In this document: positions 46,459 to 56,021 of the stretch, piece by piece
Numbering within the stretch: the first letter of the stretch is position 1
Layout of the letters: every line of letters begins with the position of its first letter
Source: Rhodomicrobium vannielii ATCC 17100
GTDB lineage: Bacteria > Pseudomonadota > Alphaproteobacteria > Rhizobiales > Rhodomicrobiaceae
Length of the DNA: 64,000 nucleotides
Direction of reading: 5' to 3'
Assembly: GCF_000166055.1 (NCBI RefSeq)
Contig: NC_014664.1
Location: forward strand, 310,001-374,000
Translations under genes and position numbers: made by a program
Notes under the pieces: generated by a model
Seen by the model: only the letters and a program-made list of their open reading frames with translations
The model's database searches: none
What the model was told of the DNA's origin: nothing

Positions 46459-46680
46459 CTACATCGAGCCGTAGCGCTTGATGAGTTCGCGCTCGACATC
46501 GTCGCTCATCACGCCGCCGCGCTGCCGGATGAAACTCTCGGCGTCACGCGCTCTGTCGCCGCGCACGAACTCCGCCACGCGACGCGCGGTGCTCCGCAGC
46601 GTCTTCGCGACATCGATGCGGTCGTGATGGCCCTTGCTCGGGAGAGAGTAAATGTTGAATGCGCCAGCGGTCCTTGCCAT
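46459..46680 (-). CDS. Small hypothetical protein
   Basis: A 73-residue protein, MARTAGAFNIYSLPSKG to LIKRYGSM. It is basic and mostly helical, with no membrane segment. The frame is open to 46998, but an AGGAG eight bases before ATG 46680 points to this start. Not recognised. The end VMSDDVERELIKRYGSM is a helix with alternating charge. Confidence 0.6.
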   Translation of the reverse strand: MARTAGAFNIYSLPSKGHHDRIDVAKTLRSTARRVAEFVRGDRARDAESFIRQRGGVMSDDVERELIKRYGSM

Positions 46681-47031
46681 GGGGGCGCTCCTTTCAGGGG
46701 CTGGATCGATCCGCGTCGAAATTCGCACCGTCGAACGCGGATCAGCGCCGAAAGCGAGAAGCCGGAGCGGTGCGGCGCGTTTATAAAACGCCCGATGCTC
46801 CAACCCTTCTTTCGGGATTAGACGAAGGATGTAGGCCCGTCCATGACGCGCAGCAATGCGGCGCGAGTCAGGGTTCGCATGCATAAGCTGCATGACTGCG
46901 CAACCGCACGCATCGCTTGCGTCGCCAAGGGTCTGGCCTATCGACGGAATCAGCTTCGCGATGCAAAAATTTTCTTCGCTGGCACTCTGCTGCGACATTT
47001 TCGCAATCGGAGAGCGGAAGCCGCGTTCGCG
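46681..47031. other. Intergenic region without a supported gene
   Basis: About 350 bp between the small hypothetical gene and the first retropepsin-like gene. A frame covers it on each strand but neither gives a recognisable protein. Confidence 0.4.
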
Positions 47032-47670
47032 CTACTCGATCATCGTCAGCTTGGAGCCGTTCAGCTCGAAGCCGGAGAGCTGCTTGATGAAGCTCATGCC
47101 GAGGAGGTTCTGCGCCATGCGGCCCGGCTCCGCGACCACCGCCTGCACGTCGCGCACGGTGATGTCGCCGATGCGCACCTGATCGAGCGTTACCGACGCC
47201 ACGCGCGCCACACCGTTCGCGGTGGTGGACCGACCGTTGAACCGCAGGGACTGCGGCTGAAGGCCAAGCTTCTGCGCCGTCTCATACGACAGCGCAACAT
47301 AGGTCGCGCCTGTGTCCGTCATGAACTCGACCTGCTGGCCTCGAATGGCCGCCAGCGCGTGAAAATGGCCGTAATCGTTGGCGCTCAGCACGACCTTGCG
47401 CGCCGTCGAGGCCTGATCGGTCTGGCCCGCGTTGATCGTACCGCGCAAGGGAAGGGACGAGGCCGTGAGCACGCGGGTGTTGAAGCGGGACACGCCCGGC
47501 GAAGTCTGCTCGAAGCTGAAAAGATGCGAAAATCCGGCATCGGTGGCTGCCTGCCGAACGCGCTCGTAAAGCGGCTCGAAGGAGTGGAAGGTGGCGTAGG
47601 CACCGACCAACGCAACCGACCAGACGAGCAGTTCCTTCGCGATCAATCGCTGAATCGACCGGCTTTCCAT
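47032..47670 (-). CDS. Retropepsin-like aspartic protease, copy 1 (TIGR02281 type)
   Basis: A 212-residue protein with an N-terminal membrane anchor (LLVWSVALVGAYATF), a linker and a single retropepsin-like domain. The catalytic loop is FMTDTGATYVALS, with Asp in DTGAT, and the domain ends NLLGMSFIKQLSGFELNGSKLTMIE. One Asp per chain means it must dimerise, like retroviral proteases. The active domain would face the periplasm. It lies 50 bp downstream of a paralogue on the same strand, a tandem duplication. Confidence 0.88.
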   Translation of the reverse strand: MESRSIQRLIAKELLVWSVALVGAYATFHSFEPLYERVRQAATDAGFSHLFSFEQTSPGVSRFNTRVLTASSLPLRGTINAGQTDQASTARKVVLSANDYGHFHALAAIRGQQVEFMTDTGATYVALSYETAQKLGLQPQSLRFNGRSTTANGVARVASVTLDQVRIGDITVRDVQAVVAEPGRMAQNLLGMSFIKQLSGFELNGSKLTMIE

Positions 47671-47720
47671 CGGCGGCTACCATTCCCCGTGTGACGAGCG
47701 CCGCGATGAAAAGTGTCGCT

Positions 47721-48443
47721 TTAACTCTTCATCACGAGCCTGTTCCCTGAGAATTCATATGACCGCAATCGGCTTAAAAAACTCATACCGAGAAGGCTCT
47801 GATGCAGCGCTCCGGGGCGCGTAATCAGCGCATCAACCTTTTCGAGCGTCACCGCGCCGAGCGAAACCTTGTCGAGCTTCACGCGCGCTGCGAATGCGCG
47901 ACCGTTCGCCGTATCGACCGGCACCGTGTAGTCGAGCGCGCTGATGAGGATGCCCGCGCGGCGTGCGTCCTCCGGGCGAAGCACGACCGTGGACGCGCCC
48001 GTGTCGACAATCATGCGCACGGCCTTGCCATTCACCTGCACCTTGGCGATGAAATGGCCGTCGCCCTGCCGCTTGACCGACACGACGGCGCCCTTGCCCG
48101 AGCCTTCCATGCCCGGCGAAACCGTTTGTACCGTGCCGGGGTTGAGTTCTTCGACGACGCGATCGCGCACCTCGCCAATTTCGGTGCGATAGGTATAAAG
48201 AGAGATGACGACGAGGAAGATCGCCGCCCAGCTTCCGAGCGCCTTCAGCGCTTCGGCCACGCGTCCGGCAGTGAGCCGTGTGACGCCGGCCATCAGGAAG
48301 ATGAGAAGTGCAAGGAGTGCCGCGACGCGCGGAAATTCATCCCGCGGAAGACCAGCGATGGTGTCGCCGTCGCCGGTCAGCAGGTAAAGCGCGAGACTGA
48401 CGGCCAGAAGCCCTATCGCCAGGAAAATCATGGAACCAACCAT
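47721..48443 (-). CDS. Retropepsin-like aspartic protease, copy 2 (TIGR02281 type)
   Basis: A 240-residue paralogue of the following gene. It has three hydrophobic segments at the N-terminus (FLAIGLLAVSLALYLLTG, RVAALLALLIFLMAGV and a third near residue 75) and a retropepsin domain with RMIVDTGASTVVL and the ending SLLGMSFLSRLRSYEFSGNRLVMKS. The catalytic DTGAS is intact. It is divergent to dnaG. Substrates are unknown; similar alphaproteobacterial membrane retropepsins process polarity or cell-cycle proteins. Confidence 0.88.
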   Translation of the reverse strand: MVGSMIFLAIGLLAVSLALYLLTGDGDTIAGLPRDEFPRVAALLALLIFLMAGVTRLTAGRVAEALKALGSWAAIFLVVISLYTYRTEIGEVRDRVVEELNPGTVQTVSPGMEGSGKGAVVSVKRQGDGHFIAKVQVNGKAVRMIVDTGASTVVLRPEDARRAGILISALDYTVPVDTANGRAFAARVKLDKVSLGAVTLEKVDALITRPGALHQSLLGMSFLSRLRSYEFSGNRLVMKS

Positions 48444-48598
48444 CTTTCAACGCGTGCAATATGGAGGATATCGCGCAAAAGTCAGCCCCTTGTCGCGCAA
48501 ACAAGGGAGCCCCCGCGCGAATCGATCCATAATTGCTGCGGAGCGTAACCGTTCTGCGCCGCGGCGTTGAGACCAGAATGCGCTGTGAGGCCCCGTAG

Positions 48599-50482
48599 AT
48601 GCGTTATCCGCCCGATTTGCTCGACGAAATCCGAAGCCGTCTGCCCGTCAGCCGCGTCGTGGAGCGGCGCGTGAAGCTGAAGCGGCAGGGCCGCGAATAT
48701 ATCGGGCTGTCGCCGTTCAAGACCGAGCGCTCGCCTTCCTTTACGGTGAACGACCACAAGGGCTTCTATCATTGCTTCGCGACGGGCGAGCATGGCGATG
48801 TCTTCACATTCCTGATGAAGGTCGAAGGACTATCCTTCCCCGAAGCGGTGGAGCGGCTCGCGGCCGAAGCGGGCGTGATGCTCCCCGAGCCCGAGCCGGT
48901 GGACGCCGTCAAGGAGAGCCACGAAAGCCGCGTCCGTGCCGCGCTTGAGGAGACGTGCCGCTTTTTCGAGGTGGCGCTGGCGAGCCTCGACGGAATGGCG
49001 GCGCGCGCCTATCTCGAAAAGCGCGGCGTCGGCGCGGCTGAGGTCGCGGCGTTTCGGCTCGGCTATGCGCCCGACTCCAAAACGCGCCTGAAGCAGCATC
49101 TTTCGGCCAAGGGCTTTACGCTCGCGGAGATGGAGGACGCCGGGCTCCTCATCCACGGCGAAGATATCCCGGTTCCCTACGACCGTTTTCGTGGCCGCCT
49201 CATATTCCCGATCACCGACGCGAAGCGCCGCGTGATCGCGTTCGGCGGTCGCGCGCTGCAACCCGACCAACAGCCGAAATACCTGAACTCGCCCGAGACG
49301 CTGCTCTTTCACAAGGGCCATGTGCTGTTCAATCACGCCGCCGCGCGCGACGCGTCGAAGGTCGAGCGTGCCGTGATCCTTGCCGAAGGCTACATGGACG
49401 TGATCGCGCTGGCCCGTGGTGGCTTCCCGAACGCGGTCGCGCCGCTCGGCACCGCGCTCACCGCCGATCAGCTTCGGCTTTTATGGGCGATGTCGCCGCT
49501 ACCGACGCTCTGCTTCGATGGCGATTCGGCTGGCCGCAAGGCCGCGCATCGCGCGCTCGACACAGCGCTCCCGTTCCTCGAACCGGGGCGGTCGCTGCAA
49601 TTTGCCTTCCTGCCCGAAGGCCGCGACCCCGACGATATGGTGTCTGGCGGCGCAAGGGATGCGCTGGCGAAGCTTCTGGCCGAACCGCTGCCGTTTATCG
49701 ATGTGCTCTGGTCGCGCGAGGCCGAAAAGCACGCCCTCGACACGCCCGAACAGCGCGCGAGCTTCGAGGCGCGCCTCACGGAGGCCGCACAGAAGATCGA
49801 GCACAAGAGCCTTCGCTTCCATTATATGGCGGGGTTTCGCGAAAGGCTTCGCGGCATCGGCCACAAGAGCGGCGGCCTGCCGCGTCCGCGCCCCGATGCC
49901 GAGAGTTGGCGGGCGCGCTCAATGCTCGCGCCGACCGGCGGCGCCCGCAAGCCACGCGCTCCGGCCGGCGGCCGCTCCATGCTTCCGCAGCGCACGAGCG
50001 AGCTTCTTTCCAGTCCGCTTACGCAGGCGACAGCGCCTGTCACCGCACCCCGGGAAGCGGTCATAATCAGCGCCATTCTCGCCCATCCGTGGCTGATCGA
50101 CGAGCACATGGAAGAGATTGCTCGCATTCCGTTTATCGACCCGGATTGCAACCGCATCCGCAACGCTGTGTTAACCGTGCATCAGTTTGATGAATCACTT
50201 GACAACAAAAAATTGTTAGAGCACCTCTCAAAGGAGGGCTATGAGGCGGAGCTTGAGCGCCTGGATAAGGCGTGCGCTCACAAGGCTGATCCACACTTCG
50301 CGCCGGATGCAGAGAGAGAGCAGGTCCAGGAGGGCTGGCGTCATGTCATGATGCTTCATGACAAGGCAGGCGTTCCCAGTTCGCTGCTTGAGGCGGAGAG
50401 TGAGTGGATGAGCGACCAGTCCGACGAAAATTCGGTTCGGCTCATTGCCGTGAAACAGCAGGTGGAAATTGTGTCGACTTAA
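48599..50482 (+). CDS. dnaG: DNA primase
   Basis: A 627-residue primase that makes RNA primers for replication. The zinc-domain frame is kept (YIGLSPFKTERSPSFTV and KGFYHCFATGEHGD), but the CHC2 ligands are mostly gone: C40 is Ser, H43 is Lys and the last Cys is Thr. The TOPRIM core is intact (VILAEGYMDVIAL, LCFDGDSAGRKAAHRA, GRDPDDMV). The C-terminal DnaB-binding helicase domain follows a Pro/Ala-rich linker at about residue 440. It precedes rpoD, the usual macromolecular-synthesis order. Confidence 0.95.
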   Translation: MRYPPDLLDEIRSRLPVSRVVERRVKLKRQGREYIGLSPFKTERSPSFTVNDHKGFYHCFATGEHGDVFTFLMKVEGLSFPEAVERLAAEAGVMLPEPEPVDAVKESHESRVRAALEETCRFFEVALASLDGMAARAYLEKRGVGAAEVAAFRLGYAPDSKTRLKQHLSAKGFTLAEMEDAGLLIHGEDIPVPYDRFRGRLIFPITDAKRRVIAFGGRALQPDQQPKYLNSPETLLFHKGHVLFNHAAARDASKVERAVILAEGYMDVIALARGGFPNAVAPLGTALTADQLRLLWAMSPLPTLCFDGDSAGRKAAHRALDTALPFLEPGRSLQFAFLPEGRDPDDMVSGGARDALAKLLAEPLPFIDVLWSREAEKHALDTPEQRASFEARLTEAAQKIEHKSLRFHYMAGFRERLRGIGHKSGGLPRPRPDAESWRARSMLAPTGGARKPRAPAGGRSMLPQRTSELLSSPLTQATAPVTAPREAVIISAILAHPWLIDEHMEEIARIPFIDPDCNRIRNAVLTVHQFDESLDNKKLLEHLSKEGYEAELERLDKACAHKADPHFAPDAEREQVQEGWRHVMMLHDKAGVPSSLLEAESEWMSDQSDENSVRLIAVKQQVEIVST

Positions 50483-50653
50483 TCAACTCGCCTATATTGC
50501 GAGCGGCACAAACATTCACCAGATAGTATATGAGGCACGTGGCAGGGCGAAAAACGAGCTTCATGAGTAACGGCGCATTAAGCACAACCGCTTATCTCTT
50601 TAAGTGGTTCGGCGATCAGAATCGCAAGCTCTCCAGTGAGCACCGCTATACGT

Positions 50654-50686
50654 CTTGAACGTACAAAACGAGATTGACCCGATACC
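50654..50686 (+). promoter_or_regulatory. Possible sigma32-type promoter before rpoD
   Basis: CTTGAA at 50654-50659, then 18 bases, then CCCGATACC. This resembles the heat-shock -35 and -10 elements known before many rpoD genes. Spacing and the -10 are imperfect. Confidence 0.2.
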
Positions 50687-50742
50687 CTGACGGGGTGGCA
50701 GCTCCTTGCGAGCCCCGTTTCCCGGCATTTCTGGAGCGCATA

Positions 50743-52836
50743 ATGGCAACAGCGACGACAAAAAACGAGGACCAGGAGACGCAAGCGTCCGAATCCACGG
50801 ACAGCCCGGTTCTTGATCTTTTGGATGCCGCCGTAAAACGCCTGATCAAGACCGCAAAGGCGCGCGGTTACGTCACCTACGACGAGATCAACGAAGTCAT
50901 GCCGCCCGAGGACGTTTCCCCGGACCAGATCGAGGACATCATGACGATGTTCTCAGACCTCGGCATCAACGTCGTCGACGCGGAAGAGGTCGAAGAAGCT
51001 TCGGCCGAGCATCTCGACGACGAGGAAGACGATCGCGCCGCACCGGCCAATCTGCCGGTCAAGCAGGAACGGTCCACCGAGGTGGGCGAACGCACCGACG
51101 ATCCCGTGCGCATGTATCTGCGCGAGATGGGTTCCGTCGAGCTTTTGTCGCGCGAAGGCGAAATCGCCATCGCGAAGCGCATTGAGGCTGGCCGCGAAGC
51201 CATGATCGGCGGCCTTTGCGAAAGCCCGCTGACCTTCCAGGCCATCATCATCTGGCGCGATGAGTTGAACGAGGGGAAGATTCTTCTCCGCGACATCATC
51301 GACCTCGAAGCCACATATTCCGGTCCGTTCTCGCGTCCCGAGGAGGGCGACGGCTCCGAAGAGGAGTATGATCCCGAGCCGCAGCCGCAGCTGCAGCCCG
51401 TAAGCGGCCCCCGTCCCGTTGTCACGAACGGCGGCGGCGCAACTAACGGGGTGACAGGCCTCAACGGCGCTAACGGTCACGCCCGCCCCGAGGGAACCGA
51501 TGCCGTCGGCCCCGAGGGCGAAACCGCCGAATTCCGCGGTGAGGAAGACGACGACGACCTCGAAAACAGCCTGTCGCTCGCGGCGATGGAGGCCGAACTC
51601 AAGCCGAAGGTGCTCGAAACCTTCGACCGCATCGCCACCGAATACAAGAAGCTGCGCAAGCTTCAGGATCAGCATGTCGAGCGCAAGCTGGCCGACGACG
51701 CGCTGTCGCCGCAGCAGGAGAAGCGCTCCCGCAGGCTTCGCGACGCGGTCATTCAGGACGTTAAGAGCCTGTCGCTCAACCCGGCGCGTATCGAATCGCT
51801 GGTCGAGCAGCTTTACGACATCAACAAGCGCCTGATCGGCTATGAAGGCCGCCTTCTGCGCCTTGCCGATGGTTTTGGCGTCCGCCGCGACGAATTCCTG
51901 TCCTACTATCAGGGCAGCGAACTCGATCCGAACTGGATCGACCGCATCGGCACCCTGAAGGGCAAGGGCTGGCAGAAGTTCGTCGAGAAAGAACGCCAGC
52001 GCATCGATGAAATCCGTCAGGAAATCTACGCGCTTGCCACCGAAACCGGGCTCGATATCGCCGAGTTTCGCCGCATCGTTAAGATTGTGCAAAAGGGCGA
52101 ACGGGAAGCCCGGCAGGCGAAGAAGGAAATGGTCGAGGCAAATCTTCGCCTCGTGATCTCTATCGCCAAGAAATACACGAACCGCGGCCTGCAATTCCTC
52201 GACCTTATTCAGGAAGGCAATATCGGCCTGATGAAAGCGGTCGACAAGTTCGAATACCGCCGCGGCTACAAGTTCTCGACCTACGCCACGTGGTGGATCA
52301 GGCAGGCGATTACACGCTCTATCGCAGATCAGGCGCGCACCATCCGCATTCCGGTGCACATGATCGAGACGATCAACAAGATCGTGCGCACGTCTCGCCA
52401 GATGATGCACGAAATTGGCCGTGAACCGACGCCGGAAGAACTGGCCGAGAAGCTTTCGATGCCGCTCGAAAAGGTGCGGAAGGTTCTCAAGATCGCGAAA
52501 GAGCCGATCAGCCTCGAAACGCCCATCGGCGACGAGGAAGACAGCCACCTCGGCGACTTCATCGAGGACAAGAACGCGATCCTGCCGATCGACGCCGCGA
52601 TCCAGTCGAACCTGCGCGAAACGACGACGCGCGTGCTCGCCTCGCTCACACCGCGCGAGGAGCGCGTGTTGCGCATGCGCTTCGGCATCGGCATGAACAC
52701 CGATCACACGCTGGAAGAGGTCGGTCAGCAGTTCTCCGTCACACGCGAACGCATCCGCCAGATCGAGGCGAAGGCGCTGCGCAAGCTGAAGCATCCGAGT
52801 CGCTCGAGAAAGCTGAGAAGCTTTCTGGACAACTAA
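50743..52836 (+). CDS. rpoD: RNA polymerase primary sigma factor RpoD (sigma-70)
   Basis: A 697-residue group 1 sigma factor. Region 1.1 lies near the start ([25 protein letters not shown]), region 1.2 is [21 protein letters not shown], and the non-conserved region holds a Gly/Asn-rich loop ([16 protein letters not shown]). Region 2 reads [26 protein letters not shown] and [10 protein letters not shown]; region 4 is [22 protein letters not shown] before ATG 50743 marks the start, 23 codons inside the longest frame. It follows dnaG by 260 bp and ends in a terminator. Confidence 0.97.
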   Translation: MATATTKNEDQETQASESTDSPVLDLLDAAVKRLIKTAKARGYVTYDEINEVMPPEDVSPDQIEDIMTMFSDLGINVVDAEEVEEASAEHLDDEEDDRAAPANLPVKQERSTEVGERTDDPVRMYLREMGSVELLSREGEIAIAKRIEAGREAMIGGLCESPLTFQAIIIWRDELNEGKILLRDIIDLEATYSGPFSRPEEGDGSEEEYDPEPQPQLQPVSGPRPVVTNGGGATNGVTGLNGANGHARPEGTDAVGPEGETAEFRGEEDDDDLENSLSLAAMEAELKPKVLETFDRIATEYKKLRKLQDQHVERKLADDALSPQQEKRSRRLRDAVIQDVKSLSLNPARIESLVEQLYDINKRLIGYEGRLLRLADGFGVRRDEFLSYYQGSELDPNWIDRIGTLKGKGWQKFVEKERQRIDEIRQEIYALATETGLDIAEFRRIVKIVQKGEREARQAKKEMVEANLRLVISIAKKYTNRGLQFLDLIQEGNIGLMKAVDKFEYRRGYKFSTYATWWIRQAITRSIADQARTIRIPVHMIETINKIVRTSRQMMHEIGREPTPEELAEKLSMPLEKVRKVLKIAKEPISLETPIGDEEDSHLGDFIEDKNAILPIDAAIQSNLRETTTRVLASLTPREERVLRMRFGIGMNTDHTLEEVGQQFSVTRERIRQIEAKALRKLKHPSRSRKLRSFLDN

Positions 52837-52874
52837 GGAGCCGCAAGCTCCGCAGCTTGAGACACCGAAATGCA

Positions 52875-52900
52875 AAAACCCGGCCTTTGCGCCGGGTTTT
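52875..52900 (+). terminator. Rho-independent terminator of rpoD
   Basis: AAAACCCGGC and GCCGGGTTTT around a six-base loop, 38 bp past the rpoD stop; the stem ends in four T on the plus strand and in four T on the minus strand, so it may work both ways. Confidence 0.85.
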
Positions 52901-53061
52901 CGTTGTCTACCGATGGTGAAGTGTATTGGACTTCGTCGTGGCCGACGCCGGGCCGGAAATGCAGGCGATGCAAAGAGCTATAACCCAAGCGCTGCCCGGC
53001 AAAGCCGATAAGCGCCCGGTTCCGTTCTCGCTCGCCTTGTCGAGCGCGATCTCGCTCCCCG

Positions 53062-53400
53062 CTAAGCCGCCTTGCTCGTCGGAACGCCTTTGTCGGCGAA
53101 AACCTTTTGCAGCTCGCCGGACTGGAACATCTCCGACACGATGTCGGCACCGCCGATGAACTCGCCTTTGACATAGAGCTGCGGGATTGTCGGCCAGTTC
53201 GTGTAGGCCTTTATGCCGTCGCGAATTCCGTCATCGGTGAGGACGTTGATATCCTGATACGGAACACCGAGGAAATTCAGGATCTGCGAGACGCGGCCGG
53301 AAAAACCGCATTGCGGAAATTCCTTGGTCCCCTTCATAAAGAGCACCACGTCGTTTGTCGTGACCTGATCCTTGATCCAGCTCTGGACGTCTTCGCTCAT
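53062..53400 (-). CDS. grxD: Monothiol glutaredoxin Grx4 (CGFS type)
   Basis: A 112-residue glutaredoxin with the CGFS active site at C31 (FPQCGFSGRV), the GSH-binding WPTIPQLYVKGEFIGG and the TxxG-type ending. Such proteins bind [2Fe-2S] clusters with glutathione and hand them on, often as heterodimers with BolA. The BolA-like gene lies 78 bp upstream on the same strand, supporting a functional pair. Confidence 0.95.
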   Translation of the reverse strand: MSEDVQSWIKDQVTTNDVVLFMKGTKEFPQCGFSGRVSQILNFLGVPYQDINVLTDDGIRDGIKAYTNWPTIPQLYVKGEFIGGADIVSEMFQSGELQKVFADKGVPTSKAA

Positions 53401-53478
53401 GCTTGGCCTTCCTTGTGCGATGTCGCAATTAAGGTGTTAACAGCGCGCCGAGAAAACAAGGCGCGGTGGCAAAATCTG

Positions 53479-53715
53479 CTACTCGCCGGGAAGCCTGGTG
53501 GTGAGTGCGAGGGCATGCAACTCGCCACCCATCCGGCCTTTGAGCGCGGCATAAACCAGCTGATGCTGCTGCACGCGCGATTTTCCGGCAAATGCGGTCG
53601 ATGTCACGAGTGCCGCGTAATGATCGCCGTCGCCCTTCAGCGCCTCGATCTGCACTTCGGCATCCGGCAGGTGCTCCTTGATCAGGCGCTCGATTTCGTG
53701 GGCCTCCATGGGCAT
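53479..53715 (-). CDS. BolA/IbaG-family protein
   Basis: A 78-residue BolA-type protein. EAHEIERLIKEHLPDAEVQIEAL is the first helix and strand; the invariant His lies in SRVQQHQLVYAALKGRMGGELHALAL. The N-terminus could be 53715 or 53709; the long frame to 53790 is unlikely. AAGGAG lies upstream. It precedes grxD, so the product is probably the Grx4 partner. It differs from the BolA at 42.6 kb. Confidence 0.9.
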   Translation of the reverse strand: MPMEAHEIERLIKEHLPDAEVQIEALKGDGDHYAALVTSTAFAGKSRVQQHQLVYAALKGRMGGELHALALTTRLPGE

Positions 53716-53916
53716 CGGCGGTGCTTCTCCTTCGATGGTGATGCGAAAGATTACAGGCGAATTGCTGCGCTGCGCAACAAGCGCCGACATGGGGGCGCCC
53801 GATATGGTTCAAAGCCGCGTGATCGGAGAAGCAAACTTTCCGCGCGCACATCGCCCGCCCACGTCGTTGTTCGAGCCGCAGCGCCAGAGAGCGGCAGCCA
53901 TGCGAACGCGATCAGA

Positions 53917-55947
53917 TCAGGCGCACAGCTCGATTGATCGAACCGCCACCGTCGTTTCTGTGCCGTGTCCGAACATGGGATCGCCTCGCAGAAGCTCTCT
54001 CGCCAGCTCCGCGCCCCCCGCGATGTAACGATCATGACCATCGCCGAACGCGATGTAGCCGTACACTTGGCGGTTATCGAAATATTGCGGGATCCCGTGC
54101 CTGCGCGCGCTTTCCGAAAAGATTACGTACTCGTGACGAGCGGTTCCGTCCCGGTAAGCGAGCTCGCCCAGCACGTCGGCGCGGATCAGATATGTGCAAT
54201 GCGTAACGGGCACTTCGATCACACCGCGTATCCAACGGTTGAGGATCCAGGAATACTGGTCGCAATCTTCGAAATATCCGCTGGCGTCTATTTCCGCATG
54301 GTAGTTCGAATATGGATCGTCCGGGGACAGTGAGCGCAGGAATGGCGCGACGATCGGAAGGTCGAGCGCCACCAATTCGCGGAGCGTGCACGGCCGGATG
54401 AAATTGTCCACGTCAGCCACGAAGTAGAAGTCGCACCGATGCGCGAGGGCGCGGCTCAGGCTGACGTTTCGAATGTGTCCCAGCACATCAAACCGCGTCT
54501 CGTTCCATTCATGGACGCTGAATTGCTCCACGGGGACTTCCACCTCCTCGGCATCGAATTCTACGTCGGCGTAGAGGTGACCCACACGCTTCGCCCATTC
54601 TCGCAGGATGCGTTCTGTCCCATCGGTATTGTTGTTGGTCCGGATGTAGAGAACAATCGAAGATTTGGGATAATCAAGCGACTCGATGCATTCGAGATGA
54701 AGCGGCAGAAACTCTTCTTTCTGTTTTGCAAGTATTGCAACGAGCACGCGCGGCGCTGCTTTCAAGCGCGAGCGTAGCATTCTTGGAGCCACCAAGGCGT
54801 GCTGTTGTACGAAGTCATCGGCGACAAGCGATCCAAGGTTTCGGTCCTGATCCAGGCTTTCGCTCGCGACTTGCGCATTCGCAGATACACGCGTCCGATC
54901 CTCATCGGAGAGCTTTCCCGATGCGAGAAGCTTCAAACTTGCATAGAGGCAATCCCGCATATGACCGGACCAATAGGCATTGACAGAGAACTCATCCAGA
55001 AGCCCGGTTTCGTAAATCCAGGCTTCGACAAACAGCCCATCCGAGGGCATGGGAATCTGCAACCCGCGCTTTGCGAGTTGGTATCCTTCCTCATTCCGCC
55101 CCTTGAGGCGGCAGAACTTGCTCGCCCCGTGCAGGGCTTCCGCCCGCGATGGCGAGGCATCAGCAGCGCGAAGATACGCGTCGATAACGTCCTGTTCGGC
55201 GTGTCCGAGCTCCTCCTTCAACTGCGCGACGGAATAAAGGCTGATGAAAACTTCCTCCTGCCAGAAGCCAAGCTCAGCCCGGATCAGGTATTGTTGCAAT
55301 GCGCGAACCGACTCTCGGCAGTCGCGATAACTCTGTGCGAGATAAAAACGGTAGCGGGCGATAAGGAACGGGTTGGTTTCTGTCCTCAACGCAGTCTCAA
55401 GCACTCTGGCATCGCGCCGGTAAGTCTCGGGATCTTTCCGGCGAGCACCATCATCGTTGACCTTCAAACGGATACCCGGAAGCTGTCCATCTGAAGAAGC
55501 CTCTTCGCAGGTGAGATATTCGTGCAGAACCCCCTCCCAACGCCACGGAAGCGCGCTGCGGACGATCTGGGTCCGCGAATGCACGATGCTGCCATGCTGG
55601 ATCTCGATCGCGTATTGATCTGCGGCCAACTCGGGGATCGTGTTGCCCGGTTCAAATTCCAGCACATCATCGGCGTCGATGATCAGCGTGTAATCGCCCT
55701 TTCCACGCGCCAACTCCAGCGCCTCGGTGCGATTGTGCGCGAAATCGCGCCAGGGCCGCTCATGCAACTCGCCCGGCAGGTCGCGCAAATGCTCGCGGAT
55801 AATGTCCTGAGTGCCGTCGGTGGACCCAGTGTCCACGATGACCCAGTGACCGATGATCGGCCGCACGCTGTCGAGGCAACGCCGGATCACGGCCGCTTCG
55901 TTCTTGACGATCATGTTTAAACAAATTATCTGGTTTTTGTTTTTCAT
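53917..55947 (-). CDS. Two-domain glycosyltransferase: N-terminal GT2 and C-terminal procollagen-galactosyltransferase-like domain
   Basis: A 676-residue protein. Residues 1-230 are a GT-A family 2 domain (CLNMIVKNEAAVIRRCLDS, DTGSTDGTQDII, IDADDVLEFE) of the type followed by TPR-like helices, here residues about 230-360. Residues about 390-660 form a second transferase domain: LPLHLECIESLDYPKSS, NTDGTERILREW, FYFVADVDNFIRP with a DxD motif, LPIVAPFLRS, YSNYHAEIDASGYF and VPVTHCTYLI. These match my memory of COLGALT-type collagen glycosyltransferases block by block. The start at 55947 has GGAG upstream. A collagen-like protein and its exporter lie upstream on the same strand, so Thr or Lys of those repeats are plausible acceptors. 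Confidence 0.88.
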   Translation of the reverse strand: MKNKNQIICLNMIVKNEAAVIRRCLDSVRPIIGHWVIVDTGSTDGTQDIIREHLRDLPGELHERPWRDFAHNRTEALELARGKGDYTLIIDADDVLEFEPGNTIPELAADQYAIEIQHGSIVHSRTQIVRSALPWRWEGVLHEYLTCEEASSDGQLPGIRLKVNDDGARRKDPETYRRDARVLETALRTETNPFLIARYRFYLAQSYRDCRESVRALQQYLIRAELGFWQEEVFISLYSVAQLKEELGHAEQDVIDAYLRAADASPSRAEALHGASKFCRLKGRNEEGYQLAKRGLQIPMPSDGLFVEAWIYETGLLDEFSVNAYWSGHMRDCLYASLKLLASGKLSDEDRTRVSANAQVASESLDQDRNLGSLVADDFVQQHALVAPRMLRSRLKAAPRVLVAILAKQKEEFLPLHLECIESLDYPKSSIVLYIRTNNNTDGTERILREWAKRVGHLYADVEFDAEEVEVPVEQFSVHEWNETRFDVLGHIRNVSLSRALAHRCDFYFVADVDNFIRPCTLRELVALDLPIVAPFLRSLSPDDPYSNYHAEIDASGYFEDCDQYSWILNRWIRGVIEVPVTHCTYLIRADVLGELAYRDGTARHEYVIFSESARRHGIPQYFDNRQVYGYIAFGDGHDRYIAGGAELARELLRGDPMFGHGTETTVAVRSIELCA

Positions 55948-56021
55948 TGCAAGCTCCGGTTGAGCGGACTGGCGAGCCGGCCGAAGTTGAGTGAGGTGCA
56001 CATGCTCATCACCGGCCGATC

